A DNA stretch of 64,000 nt from JACPVF01 sp964502095 (GTDB lineage Bacteria; Chloroflexota; Anaerolineae; Anaerolineales; Villigracilaceae), in contig CAZCUF010000014.1 of assembly GCA_964502095.1 (NCBI GenBank), positions 1 through 64,000 of the forward strand, written 5' to 3'. The translations under genes were made by a program, and so were the position numbers. Under the pieces are notes generated by a model, which saw nothing but the letters and a program-made list of their open reading frames with translations, was not told the origin of the DNA and did no database searches. The stretch's first letter is position 1; every line of letters starts with the position of its first letter. This document shows positions 51,837-62,800 of this stretch, one piece after another.

Positions 51837-52667
51837 ATGACTGCATCCATGGATTCGTTTAATTACCGCGTAATTCTGATTACCGGAGGCTCGAGCGGAA
51901 TCGGGTTATCGCTGGCGCGTTTATTGGCCGAAGAGGGAGCGCACGTCTGGTTGTTGGCGCGGCGGGAGGACGCGCTCAAAGCCGCGTACGAATCTTTATC
52001 CACCGCGCGCGGCCAAAAACACGGCTGGGTTTCCGCGGATGTCACAAAATGGGAACAGGTGCAGGCGGCGGTCGAGCGTATTCATCGGGAAGCGGGAGTG
52101 CCCGAGATATTGGTCAACGCGGCAGGCTCGGCGCGTCCTGGTTATGTTCAGGAACTGCCCCTCGAAGCATTTTATGAAATGATGTCGCTGAATTATTTCG
52201 GCACTGTGCACACGGTGAAGGCCCTGCTTCCCTCCATGCTCGAGCGCGGCCGGGGATATATCGTAAATATTTCCTCGGGCGCGGGCTTTCTGGCGCCCTT
52301 CGGCTACGCGGATTATGTTCCGTCGAAATACGCGGTGCGCGGCTTCTCGGATAGTTTACGGCTCGAATTGAAACCGCTGGGCATTCGCGTTTCGGTGGTG
52401 TTCCCGCCGGATACCGATACGCCCGGGCTGGCGAATGAGAATAAGACCAAACCGTATGAAACGCTGGAGGCATTCAGCAGTAAGGTCGTCTCGGCGGACT
52501 CGGTGGCGAAATCCATCTTGAAAGGCATGCACCGCGGCCAATACGTAATTCTGCCGGGGTCCGAGATCAGCCTTTATTATCGTTTGGTCTTTCTGGCCGG
52601 AAATGCCATCTATCCCCTCATGGATATGATCCTTGCACAGGCTCAAAAAAAGAAACCGAAATCTTAA
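51837..52667 (+). CDS. 3-ketodihydrosphingosine reductase-like SDR
   Basis: A 276-residue classical SDR. TGGSSGIG is at 16-23, catalytic Ser147, Tyr160 and Lys164 are intact (NISSG; YVPSK). The segment PPDTDTPGLANENKTKP (190-206) followed by YET matches eukaryotic KDSR/FVT1, which reduces 3-ketosphinganine. As in KDSR a hydrophobic C-terminal segment (LYYRLVFLAGNAIYPLMDMI) could bind the membrane. The ATG at 51837 follows AGAGG. The next gene encodes a serine palmitoyltransferase-like enzyme, which would make its substrate. Confidence 0.82.
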   Translation: MTASMDSFNYRVILITGGSSGIGLSLARLLAEEGAHVWLLARREDALKAAYESLSTARGQKHGWVSADVTKWEQVQAAVERIHREAGVPEILVNAAGSARPGYVQELPLEAFYEMMSLNYFGTVHTVKALLPSMLERGRGYIVNISSGAGFLAPFGYADYVPSKYAVRGFSDSLRLELKPLGIRVSVVFPPDTDTPGLANENKTKPYETLEAFSSKVVSADSVAKSILKGMHRGQYVILPGSEISLYYRLVFLAGNAIYPLMDMILAQAQKKKPKS

Positions 52668-52681
52668 TGGGAGACGGACTC

Positions 52682-53863
52682 ATGGATATCTTCGAGAAAT
52701 GCTATGGGTACACGGATGCCAGGGATGCCATGCGCGAGGGCAATTACCCTTACTTTATTCCGATGGCTGAAAGCGAAGGGACGGAATCGGTCTTTCATGG
52801 CCGTCGTTTGATCATGTGCGGTTCGAACAACTATCTTGGGTTGACGACCGACCCGCGCGTGCAACAGGCGGCAATCGACGCGGTCAAACGGTTTGGCACA
52901 TCCTGCACCGGTTCACGCTTCCTTAACGGGACCCTGGAACTGCACGAACAACTGGAGCATGAACTTGCCGATTGGCTGGGCAAGGAAGCCGCGCTGGTCT
53001 TTCCCACGGGCATGCAGACCAATTTGGGAGCGATCAGCGCGCTGATGATGCGCGGCGATTTGATCGTGCTGGATAAGGACGATCACGCCAGCATTGTGGA
53101 TGGCGCGCGCCTCGGCTGGGGCGAGACGCGCCGTTTCCGTCATAATGATATGAAGGAACTCGAGCGCATTCTTTCGAAGGAAGGGGATGAGCGCGGCAAA
53201 CTTGTGGTGGTGGACGGTCTTTACAGCATGGGCGGCGATTTGGCGAGGTTGCCGGAGATCACCGCGCTGTGCAAAAAATACGGCGCGCGTTTGATGGTGG
53301 ACGACGCGCACGGCCTGGGCGTGATGGGCGGCGGCCGCGGCACCGCGGCCCACTTCGGGCTCGAGCGCGAAGTGGATCTGATCATGTCCACCTTTAGCAA
53401 ATCGTTCGCCTCGCTCGGCGGGTTCGTGGCCGGGGATGAAGTGGTCATTCACTACATCAAGCATCACGCCCGTGCGCTGATTTTCAGCGCCAGCATTCCC
53501 GCCGCCAACGCGGCCGCAGCGTTGACCGCGCTCAGAATTATGCGCGCAGAACCGGAACGCTCGGCGCGCGTCAATGCCATTGGCGAACGCGTGCGCCGCG
53601 AACTGACTCATATGGGATTCAACATCGGTCAGTCGGTTTCGCCCATCATTCCCATCATCATTGGCGATACGCCGCGCACCATCATGACCTGGAAGGCGCT
53701 CTTCGAGGCGGGTGTGTTCGTCAATCCGATTCTTGCGCCCGCCGTTCCGGCCGGCACCGAATTACTGCGCACCAGTTACATGGCTACACACACCGACGAA
53801 CAGATCGAACGCGTGCTCGAGCTTTATCATACAGTGGGTAAACAAATGAGTTTGATCTCCTGA
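52682..53863 (+). CDS. Serine palmitoyltransferase-like alpha-oxoamine synthase
   Basis: A 393-residue PLP enzyme of the AONS/KBL/SPT family. PLP is bound by Lys240 (STFSKSFASLGG), with DDAHGLGV near 207-214 and His135 stacking on the ring. GTSCTGSRFLNGTLELHEQL, rather than the BioF or Kbl variants, resembles SPT. From the ATG at 52682 it has GGGAG upstream; an ATG at 52667 overlaps the previous stop. With the KDSR-like neighbour it would condense serine and a long acyl-CoA (or acyl-ACP) to 3-ketosphinganine. BioF or Kbl activity is not ruled out. Confidence 0.8.
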   Translation: MDIFEKCYGYTDARDAMREGNYPYFIPMAESEGTESVFHGRRLIMCGSNNYLGLTTDPRVQQAAIDAVKRFGTSCTGSRFLNGTLELHEQLEHELADWLGKEAALVFPTGMQTNLGAISALMMRGDLIVLDKDDHASIVDGARLGWGETRRFRHNDMKELERILSKEGDERGKLVVVDGLYSMGGDLARLPEITALCKKYGARLMVDDAHGLGVMGGGRGTAAHFGLEREVDLIMSTFSKSFASLGGFVAGDEVVIHYIKHHARALIFSASIPAANAAAALTALRIMRAEPERSARVNAIGERVRRELTHMGFNIGQSVSPIIPIIIGDTPRTIMTWKALFEAGVFVNPILAPAVPAGTELLRTSYMATHTDEQIERVLELYHTVGKQMSLIS

Positions 53864-53873
53864 ACTGTCCTAT

Positions 53874-53903
53874 TTGGCGGCCCGCTTTCAACGGTGATAC
53901 AAT
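53874..53903 (+). promoter_or_regulatory. Candidate promoter of the FMN-riboswitch operon
   Basis: TTGGCG (53874-53879) and TACAAT (53898-53903), 18-base spacer, about 20 bases before the riboswitch. Confidence 0.5.
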
Positions 53904-53921
53904 ACGAGTAATCGAATATCA

Positions 53922-54050
53922 ACCTTCGGGGCAGGGTGACATGACGCCTGCGTCATGAATTCCCGATCGGCGGTAAAGCCCGCGAGCGCGCAAGCGCAGG
54001 ATTCGGCGAAATTCCGAAGCCGACAGTACAGTCTGGATGGAAGAAGGATG
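53922..54050 (+). promoter_or_regulatory. FMN riboswitch (RFN element)
   Basis: All conserved parts occur in order: CTTCGGGGCAGGGTGA, GATCGGCGGTAAAGCCCGCG, GCAGGATTCGGCGAAATTCC, GAAGCCGACAGTACAGTCTG and GATGGAAGAAGGATGA. The first arm is extended by a perfect hairpin (CATGACGC/GCGTCATG) not found in the minimal consensus. It would sense FMN and shut off the downstream transporter. Confidence 0.95.
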
Positions 54051-54087
54051 ACCTGACCGATTCATGCGGATGGGTCTGCTTTAACGC

Positions 54088-54119
54088 CCCGGGAACGATT
54101 CTGTTTCCGGGTTTTGTTT
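54088..54119 (+). terminator. First terminator of the FMN riboswitch
   Basis: CCCGGGAAC / GTTTCCGGG (one G-T pair), 6-base loop, followed by TTTTGTTT. Confidence 0.85.
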
Positions 54120-54153
54120 GGCGGCTCGTTCCTCGACGTTCAGACTGATTCCG

Positions 54154-54187
54154 CGCTCCGTAGTTGATTCACTACGAGGCGTTTTTG
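54154..54187 (+). terminator. Second terminator-like hairpin before ribX
   Basis: CGCTCCGTAGT (54154-54164) / ACTACGAGGCG (54171-54181), with two mismatched positions, followed by TTTTTGTTG. Together with the first hairpin it forms a tandem arrangement. Confidence 0.6.
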
Positions 54188-54222
54188 TTGCCCTCACTGC
54201 CCGCGTGAGGCGGAAAATAGAC

Positions 54223-54999
54223 ATGCACAAGAAGAATCCGTCGTTTCGTTCCTGGCTGGGTCCCATCTCTTTACTGATCGGACTTTTGATTTGGCAATTC
54301 ATTTCGCAGTGGAGCGGCCTGCCTGCTTTTATTTTTCCTTCGCCGTCGGCGGTCTGGTTCCGTTTTCTGCGCGCCCTGCAGGACGGCACACTGTTGCTTC
54401 ATACCGGCGTAACGCTCTTCGAGATTCTCATGGGACTTTTATGCGGCGTGATTCTGGCAACGGTCATTGGATATTTGGTCGCCAAGTCGCGCGCGCTCGA
54501 ACGCGTGCTCTCGCCGTATCTGGTGGCGAGTCAGGCTGTGCCGCTGGTAGCCATTGCGCCCTTGCTGGTCATCTGGTTCGGGCCGGGCATGTTCTCGAAG
54601 ATTTTGATCTGCGCGTTGATCGTATTTTTTCCGGTGCTGGTCAATATCATTGTCGGCGTGCGCGCGGTGCCGCCCGCCTTATATGACCTGATGTATTCAC
54701 TGCGCGCCTCACGCGGACAAACCTTGCGCAAGCTCGAAGTGCCGGCCGCCCTGCCGGTTTTCCTCGGCGGATTGCGCATCGGCGCGACACTTTCGGTGAT
54801 CGGCGCGGTGGTGGGCGAACTGGTCGGCGCGGACCGCGGGCTGGGATTCCTCATCAACCTGGGCCGCGGACAGTACGATACGGCTTTGGTCTTCGTTGCC
54901 ATTTTTATGTTGATCTTCCTCGCGCTGGCTTTATACGGGCTGGTGGCGTGGGTCGAACGAAAGCTTTTAAGCTGGCAGGAAATTCAAACAAAAGTTTAA
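54223..54999 (+). CDS. ribX: ABC transporter permease, riboflavin-type
   Basis: A 258-residue inner-membrane permease with six helices, of the SsuC/ThiX-like class. The EAA-type loop reads MYSLRASRGQTLRKLEVPAA and IGATLSVIGAVVGELVG follows. I use the ATG at 54223; upstream in-frame codons overlap the terminators. The FMN riboswitch suggests riboflavin or a precursor as substrate, as for RibXY of Chloroflexota. Confidence 0.85.
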   Translation: MHKKNPSFRSWLGPISLLIGLLIWQFISQWSGLPAFIFPSPSAVWFRFLRALQDGTLLLHTGVTLFEILMGLLCGVILATVIGYLVAKSRALERVLSPYLVASQAVPLVAIAPLLVIWFGPGMFSKILICALIVFFPVLVNIIVGVRAVPPALYDLMYSLRASRGQTLRKLEVPAALPVFLGGLRIGATLSVIGAVVGELVGADRGLGFLINLGRGQYDTALVFVAIFMLIFLALALYGLVAWVERKLLSWQEIQTKV

Positions 55000-55009
55000 G
55001 GAAGGGCTT

Positions 55010-55990
55010 ATGTTCAAAAAGATGGTTTTGATTCTGCTCGGATTGGCGCTCGGCCTTTCGGCCTGTAGCAGTTCCCAGTCCGCGCCCGGCGCGGGAACGC
55101 TGGTTCAGGTTAAGTTGCCGCTTGGTTACGTTCCCAACATCCAATTTGCGCCGTTGTACGTCGCGGTCGATAAAGGTTATTTCAAAGACGCGGGCCTGGC
55201 GGTCGAGTTCGATTATTCCACCGAGACGGACGCGGTCGCGCTGGTGGGCGCGAACCAGTTGCAGTTTGCGGTGGTATCCGGCGAACAGGTTCTGCTGGCG
55301 CGGGCACAGGGACTGCCGATTGTGTATGTGGCGGCCTGGTATCAAAAGTATCCTGTGGCGGTGGTTTCAAAAGCGGATCAGGGCATCAAAACGCCCGCCG
55401 ATTTGAAGGGAAAGAAGATCGGCCTGCCCGGTTTATATGGCGCAAATTACATCGGGCTGGATGCGTTGTTGTTTGCAGGCGGCCTTACTGAAAAAGACGT
55501 GACTCTGGATTCGATTGGTTATAACCAGGTGGCCGCGCTGGCCGCCGGTCAGGATCAGGCCGTTTCGGTGTACACGACCAATGAACCGATTCAATTGAAA
55601 TCGCAGGGTTATGATTTGAATGAGATGCGCGTGGCCGATTATGAGCAGTTGGCCTCGAACGGAATCATTACGAACGAAAAAACGCTCGCGCAGAATCCAG
55701 AACTGGTGCGCAAAATGGTCGGCGCATTTTTGAAGGGACTGGCCGATACGATTGCAGACCCCGACGCGGCGTATGAGATCAGCAAGAAATACGTGGAGAC
55801 TCTGGCGCAGGCGAATGAAACCACTCAAAAGGAAGTGCTGGCGCGTTCGATCGATTTGTGGAAGGCAGATCGTCTTGGGCTGTCCGATCCGCAAGCCTGG
55901 CAGAATATGAACGATTTACTGGTCAGGATGGGCCTGCTCAAAACTCCGCTGGATGTGAGCAAGACGTTTACCAATGAATTTGTTCCGTGA
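55010..55990 (+). CDS. ribY: ABC transporter substrate-binding lipoprotein, riboflavin-type
   Basis: A 326-residue NMT1/THI5-like lipoprotein. Lipobox GLSAC (Cys19) follows a short signal peptide. LGYVPNIQFAPLYVAVDKGYF, VSGEQVLLARAQGLPIVYVA and GKKIGLPGLYGANYIGLDAL are typical. It would capture the ligand for the RibX permease. It starts 10 bases after ribX. Confidence 0.87.
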   Translation: MFKKMVLILLGLALGLSACSSSQSAPGAGTLVQVKLPLGYVPNIQFAPLYVAVDKGYFKDAGLAVEFDYSTETDAVALVGANQLQFAVVSGEQVLLARAQGLPIVYVAAWYQKYPVAVVSKADQGIKTPADLKGKKIGLPGLYGANYIGLDALLFAGGLTEKDVTLDSIGYNQVAALAAGQDQAVSVYTTNEPIQLKSQGYDLNEMRVADYEQLASNGIITNEKTLAQNPELVRKMVGAFLKGLADTIADPDAAYEISKKYVETLAQANETTQKEVLARSIDLWKADRLGLSDPQAWQNMNDLLVRMGLLKTPLDVSKTFTNEFVP

Positions 55991-56026
55991 GAGATTCTTC
56001 CGGCGAAAATAATTCGGTTGAATAAA

Positions 56027-56770
56027 ATGCCAAGCGCCCTTCCCATCCTTGCCGTGCATGAATTATCCGCTGTGTACCCGAATCATAACGGCGGCCTCGA
56101 CGCGTTGGACGGCCTCTCCTTCGAGGTTTATCCGCGCGAATTCATTTGTGTGCTTGGGCCCTCGGGAAGCGGCAAGACCACGCTGTTGCGAATCCTGGCA
56201 GGCTTATTGCCGCCCACGACGGGCGAAGTCCGTTTTGGCGATCCGCGCCAACCGCGCATCGGCATGGTTTTTCAACAGGCCAACTTGATGCCCTGGCGCA
56301 CAGTTCTGCAAAATATCATGTTGCCGCTCGAACTCGAAGGCGCGCGGGATGCAGTTCCGCGTGCGCGCGAATTAATCGAATTGGTTGGGTTGACCGGATT
56401 CGAGTCGACTCTGCCGCGCGATCTCTCCGGCGGAATGGCCCAACGCGTGGCAATTGCGCGTGCGCTCATCTCGGACCCCGACCTGCTCCTGCTCGATGAG
56501 CCGTTTGCTTCGCTGGATGCGATCACGCGCGAACGCATGTGGACGGAGTTATCGCGCATTTGGCACATGCGCCGGAAAACGGTCGTTATGGTTACACATT
56601 CGATCAACGAATCGTTATTTTTGGCGGACCGCGTCCTGGTGCTTACACAGCGTCCCGGCAAAGTGAAATTGGATTTGAAAGTGGATTTGCCGCGCCCGCG
56701 CCGGGATGAAATGCGCTACACAGCGCACTTTGGAAAACTGGCTAAAAAGTTAAAAGCCGCCATCGAGTAA
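56027..56770 (+). CDS. ABC transporter ATP-binding protein of the riboflavin-type operon
   Basis: A 247-residue ATPase of the SsuB/TauB-like class. Walker A GPSGSGKTT at 44-52, Q-loop MVFQQANLMPWRTVLQN, signature LSGGMAQRVAIARAL, Walker B LLLDEPFASLD. The start is the ATG at 56027 or a TTG three codons earlier; neither has a strong ribosome binding site. It lies 36 bases after ribY and drives the RibXY transporter. Confidence 0.9.
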   Translation: MPSALPILAVHELSAVYPNHNGGLDALDGLSFEVYPREFICVLGPSGSGKTTLLRILAGLLPPTTGEVRFGDPRQPRIGMVFQQANLMPWRTVLQNIMLPLELEGARDAVPRARELIELVGLTGFESTLPRDLSGGMAQRVAIARALISDPDLLLLDEPFASLDAITRERMWTELSRIWHMRRKTVVMVTHSINESLFLADRVLVLTQRPGKVKLDLKVDLPRPRRDEMRYTAHFGKLAKKLKAAIE

Positions 56771-56772
56771 AG

Positions 56773-56803
56773 AGAGAGACGCGTCACTGGACGCGTCTCT
56801 CTT
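56773..56803. terminator. Terminator hairpin between convergent genes
   Basis: AGAGAGACGCGTC / GACGCGTCTCTCT perfect 13-bp stem with a 4-base loop; the T tract is short (TTGATT). Confidence 0.75.
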
Positions 56804-56826
56804 GATTCGGGAGTTTGGACGGGCGG

Positions 56827-59800
56827 TTACTTGGCGTCGTTTTGAATTTTGACCAGTACCGCGCCCACGGCCACGCGGCGCAGGTACGTATCGGTGGCCT
56901 CATCGTAATCTTTACAGGTCACCAAAGTCAGCCAGGGATAGTCCTGATGCTTGAAAACTGAAATGTCTTTGGGTGAAATAACCCGGTTCTCGCGCACCTG
57001 ATAAATATAACTCTGCCCGGCGAGATGGACGATGATCTGATCGCCATAACGCAGTTTGCTCAAATTGAAGAATGGGCCGGGTAACCCGTCTGCCAGATAG
57101 ACGTGGGCAGTGATTACCGAATTGCCCGCGTGGGTGGGATAGGCTGTGCCGTTCAAATATCCGGCCTGGTTGCTCAGCCAGGTGAGATCCCATTCATTCT
57201 TCGAATCCAGCGGCACGCCTACGATGGAAATTTTCACGCCCAGCTTTGGAATCTCCAGCCACAAAGCGCCCAAACTTTGATAGGCATTTTCTTTCGGTTG
57301 AACGGGCAGAAGCGTAACTTGATTCGGCGCAAAGCCGGTTCCCGGCGAATGTGGGATGCTGAGCGTAGCGGAAGTTTCCGCGCGATAGTCGTTGACAGTT
57401 TGATCGTTCGGGTCATAGCGCCGTTCGGTGGAATGGCGGTTGTACGGAGACTGGGCCTGCAGGCGCGGATTGGGGTCGATCTGCAGACTCGACCAATCCA
57501 CGCTGGCGGTATTCACCACCGGGGGCGGCCCAATGAAGGTCGCGTCGAAGGTAATCTTGGCGTCATCTGCCAGCGGGAACGAAGCCCAATAAACGGTCAG
57601 CAGGTTCGAGGTCGTAGTGATGACCGGAGCCGGGAGGCCGGATGAGCCGGTCACTTGTACGGAGGTCTGATCGAGAGTCAGCCCCACGGGGATGTTATCT
57701 GTGACGGTGACATCGTAAGCCGGCGCGGAGCTGTTCGAAGCGTGTTTTATTTCGATGGTGTAGGTGACGATACTGCCCAATGCCGCGACGCCCGGGCTGA
57801 CGGTCTTGTCGATCGTCAGTTTCGGTTCGGTGATGTTCACGCCCTGCGCTTCGCCTGCAAGCGTGCCGCCGGACCAGATCCATTCCACGTGATTCTTCAA
57901 ACCCTGCACGCCGTCCACGTTATCTTGAATGTCCAGCACGATGACGCGGTAGTTGAGCGTGAGCGTTTGGATCGAACCGCTGGTGTTTTGAACCTGCCCG
58001 AAATCGAAAGTGATGTGACGCCCGGCGTTGTCGCTGGCAGGATTCGTATCTATGATTGGTTCGGCTTGCACGGTCAGCGCGGTTGGGTCGGTGCAGGGAT
58101 TCTGCGCGATGGTCAGGTTGGTCGAGACAACCGGCGTAGTGAGATCACAGCCTACAAAAGCCAGGCCGCGGTCCAGCACATCCACTGCTTGCAGATCGTT
58201 GATCGTTCCGTTCGGAATGTCTATATTGATTTGGTAATCCAGAATCTCGCCGATCAACACGTTGGGCGTAGTGGAACCCGCCTGTTCGGTGCCGGTCAGA
58301 TTCTTTACGCCGTTGATCGCGATCTGGTCGGTATCGCTGGCACTGGCTTGCACAGGAGTCCCCGCGCTGTGTGTGCCGTCATCCTGCACGTGCGCTTGAT
58401 TCGTAATGGACGTAATGTTGCCGCTTTGAATTTGCGTTGCATCCGCCACCTGCACTTTGACTTTGAATTGGGTTGACGTACCCGCCGTCAAATCGAAGGA
58501 CGGCCAGGTGATTTGGCTGGTTCCGTTATTGAAGAGGCCTCCGTTCGTAGCGGACACAAAGCTGGTTCCGTTTGGAATGGTATCCACAAGCTGGATGCCC
58601 GTCGAATCCTGCAGGCTGTTATTGCTGGCCGTGAGAGTGTATTCCAACTGCGCGTTCGGCGCGACGATGCTGAGACCGTCGTCTTTGGTGACGGCCAAAA
58701 CCGGAGAACCGTATGCGGTTTGCGTATCCTGATTCGAATCGACTGGCGCGCTTCCAAAGAGCGCATGCGCGGTGGCATGATTGACGACACTGCCGCCCAT
58801 GTCCCCGGTCACGACCGTGTAAGTTGAAGTGCACGTGACCGAATCGCCCGGCGCGAGGCTGACGGGCGTTGCCGGACAAGTGACAGTGGTTTTGTCGTCG
58901 GTCACGGTAAAGACGCCGCCTGTTCCATTGCCCGTCAGCGTGACGTTGCCGCTGTTGGTAAGCAGATAACTGTACTGAATCGAATCACCGGTTGACGTAT
59001 ACGGATTCCCGCTGGTGATGCTCTTGACCAGAGTCAGTTCTTTATCTTGCGTGGCATTGACCGTTTGCGAAGCCGTATTGGATGTGACGGGAGTCGTTCC
59101 AAAATAACCGCTTGCGCTGGCAGTATTGACGATACTGCCGCTGTCGAGGTCGTTTTGCGTCACGCTGTAACTGGCTGTGCATGTGATCGTCGCGTTCGGC
59201 GCGAGGCTGGCGGTGGGTGGGCAGGTTACCGTTGTTTTGTCGTCGCTGACCGCGAACGGACCGGTCAGCGTGACGTTGCCGTCGTTCTTCACCACATAAC
59301 TGTATGCAACTGTTCCGCCCACAGTGTTGTACGGATTTCCACTCACGACCGACTTGACCAGATTCAGCGATGGCGACTGAGTAGCGGTCACTGTTTTCGA
59401 ATCGGTGTTGGAGGCGACCGCGTCGCCATCCTCGTCTTTGGCAGTGGCGGAAACACTGTTGGTAATGGAACCCGCGTCGAGGTCCGCTTGTGTGACTGTA
59501 TGAGACGCGGCACAGGCGAACGATTGAGTCGGCGCGAGAGTTGCAGGCGGAGTACAGCTCGGCGTCACTTTGTCGTCCGTTACGCTGAACGGCGCGCTCA
59601 AAGTGGATGTGCCGTCATTGGTGATCGTATATGAGTAGTTGATGGTGGTCCCAACTGTGGCGTACGCAGTCGGGCTGGCGGATTTGGCAATGGTCAGGCG
59701 GTTTAGGTGGTCGGTGTCGGTGGCGCTGTTATTGGAGGAGTTCGAGTCGGTTACGCCAGCCGGCGCGACGATTGAAGCAGTGTTGACAATATTGGTTGTG

Positions 59801-62800
59801 GCCGCATTGGAAACTGTAGCTGAAACCGTATAGGTGACGTTTGAACCGGCAGGGATGTTGACGGTGTCGCTGATGTTGCCGGAGCCGCTGGCTGTGCAGG
59901 CCGCGCCTGTTCCCGGCGTGCAGGACCAGGTCACGTTGGTGAGCGAAGAGGGGAACGTGTCGAAGACTGAAGCTCCGGTTACATCGCTGGGCCCGGCATT
60001 ATTGACTACAACAGCGTAAGTCACATTCTCGCCGCGCCCCACCGACAACTTGCCATCGGTTTTGGTGATCGAAAGATCGGCGGCTTGATCGACAGTAAGC
60101 GTGGCGGTGTTCGAGGTGGCGCCCGTACCGCCGTTGGTGGAGGCGATAGGGTTGGTTGTGTTGTTGTATGTCCCGGCGGCGGTGGGTGCAACATCTACAG
60201 TGAGGATGCAGGTTCCATCGACGGCAATTGTCCCGCCGCTAAACGCGAGTGTGGTATCGCCTGCTGAAGGAGTGAAAATCGGTGAGCCACAACCTGCCGA
60301 AGCTGAGGCGTTGGGTGGATTGGCAACCTGCAAACCGGCGGGCAGTGCATCGTTGAAGTTCACGCCGTTCAGGGCGACGGTATTGCCGGCGGGCGCAGTC
60401 ACAGTAAAGGTAAGCGTGCTCTTATTGCCCAAGTAGGTTGAACTGGGTGAAAAGGATTTGCTGATGAGCGGCGGCGAAACGACAGTCAGTGTGGCCGAGG
60501 CAGTGTTGCCCGTGCCGCCGTTGGTGGAGGCGACTGCGCCGCTGGTGTTGTTCAAATCCCCGCTCTTTGCGCCGATCACGTTGGCGCTGACGGTGCAACT
60601 GCCGTTCGGCACAATAGAACCACCGTTCAGTGTGATCGAGTTGCTGGTGCTGGTGACTGTGCCGCCGCATTGGGCCGAGTTGGGCGCGATGGCAACGGTC
60701 ATTCCGGAGGGGAATGTATCCGTGAAGCTGACATTGGTGAGCGTCACCGCGTTCGATGGAGGATTGGTGATAGTGAAGGTCAGCGTGGAGATGGTGCCAA
60801 CCGGAATTGTAGCGGGCGAGAAGGCTTTGCTGATGACCGGCGCGATCACCGCGTAGACCGTTACACTGCTATCGTTGGATGTGACGGTGCGGTCGTTCGA
60901 ATCTTTTGCAGACGCGCTGGCAATGTTCGTCACGGAACCGGCTGTCACGTCCGCGGCGAGAACCGTATAGTTCCTCGAACAAGTCACGTTCGCGCCGGGC
61001 GCGAGGCTGGTTGCGCTTCCACAGGTAAACGGCGTCCCCAGCGGACTGCCGATATGATCGTCCGAAATATCGAACGGTGCATATAACGTGACGTTGCCGG
61101 TGTTGGTCAAAGTATAGTTATAGGTAATGGTATTACCGGCGGTGCGATAGGCGGCTGTGGAACTGCTTTTGATCAACGACAGGGATTCGAGTGGAACAGT
61201 GACACTGCTTTGGTTGGATGTGACAGTATTACCGCCGATGTTTGCATCCTGTGCGGTGGCTGTGGCTGTGTTCGTCACTGATTTGTTGGTCACATCCGCG
61301 GCTTGCACGGTATAGGTCGCTGTGCATGTCACTGTATCCAGCGGCGCCAGGCTGACAGGCGTAAGCGGGCAGGTGACGGTGGTCTTATTGTCAGTGACTG
61401 TGTAGGGCGAATATAACGTGATGGTTCCGGTATTGGTAAGCAGGTAACTGTAATTGATCGTGTCGCCCGCAGATTGATAGCCGGCGCTGGTAGTGGACTT
61501 GACCAGCGATAGCCCGCCGCCGTTCGCGGTTAATGTATCGGAGGCGGTGTTACCCGTCCCGCCGTTGGTGGAGTTGACCGCGCCGCTGGTGTTGACGTGC
61601 GTTCCGCCCGCGGCGGTTACATCTACGCTGACGGTACATGTGCCGCCGCTCGCGATGGAGCCGTTGCTGAAGGAAAGAGAAATATCTCCCGCGGCCGGCG
61701 CGAAAGCGGGTGTACTGGATTCATCACAGCCGTTTGTGCTTTCATTTGGAGGATTCGCAACCTGCACGCCCACAGGAAAAGCATCCGTAAATGCGACGCC
61801 GTTCAATGTGGCGCTGGCGTTGGGATTGGTGACGGTAAAGGTCAATGTGGATGTGCCGCCCGCGTTGATCGTATCGGGCGAGAAAGTTTTGCTGATGGAG
61901 GGCGGCGCGATGACGTTCAACGTGTCAGAAGCGGTGTTGCCTGTTCCGCCATTGGTGGAGGTGACTGCATCGCTGGTGTTCAGATAGGTTCCGCCTGCCG
62001 CGGCTGTGACGCTAACGATTACCGTGCAACTGCTGTCCACCGGGATGGAACCGCCGGTTAACGTGACCGAATTAGCGGTGCTGGTGACTGTGCCATTACA
62101 CTGCGATGCATTGGGCACGCTGGCGAGAGTCACGCCGACTGGGAAGGTATCGGTGAAACTGACTCCAGCCAGCGGCACGGTGTTGGCGGATGGATTCGTC
62201 AGGGTAAAGGTCAGCGCGGAAGTGCCGCCTGCGCTGATCGTATCAGGCGAGAAAGCTTTACTGATGGCGGGCGGCGCGATCACGGTCAGCGTATCGCAGG
62301 CCGGGGTGAGATTGGTGGCGTCCTGGTTATCAGTCAGCGCGTTGGCAGGAATACAGTTTTGAAAACTTCCCGCGGTCGGCGCGGTGACTTGTACCACCAC
62401 AGTACAGTTTGCGCTTCCAGCCAGCACTCCGTTCGCAAGCGTCACTGAATTGGAGGTGAAGGTGACATTCCCTCCGCATTGCGAGGCGGTTGGCGGGCTG
62501 GCAACCGTCATGCCGGTGGGGAGCGTATCCGTCATGCCCATTCCGTCAAGCTGGAAATTTCCCGTGTTTTGAATCGTAATGGTCATGGTGGAGCTGTTGC
62601 CACTGCCCGCCAAAATTGGATTCGGCCCGAAGACCTTGTTGACGCTCGCGCCCGGCAGGTTCGTCAAGGTGGCGGATGCGGCTTGCGTGTTGCTGGCGCC
62701 GTTCGTGCTCGTCACGCCTCCGACCGGAATTGTGTTGGTCAGGTTCGCGTTCACGTTCATTGAAACGCTCAAGGTCAACGAACAATTTGCAGACGCCGCC

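Noticed and set aside
56827..57270. LPXTG-type sorting signal at the end of the giant protein
   Set aside because: The C-terminus is a sortase domain ending in a polar tail; no LPXTG-like motif followed by a membrane segment is present.
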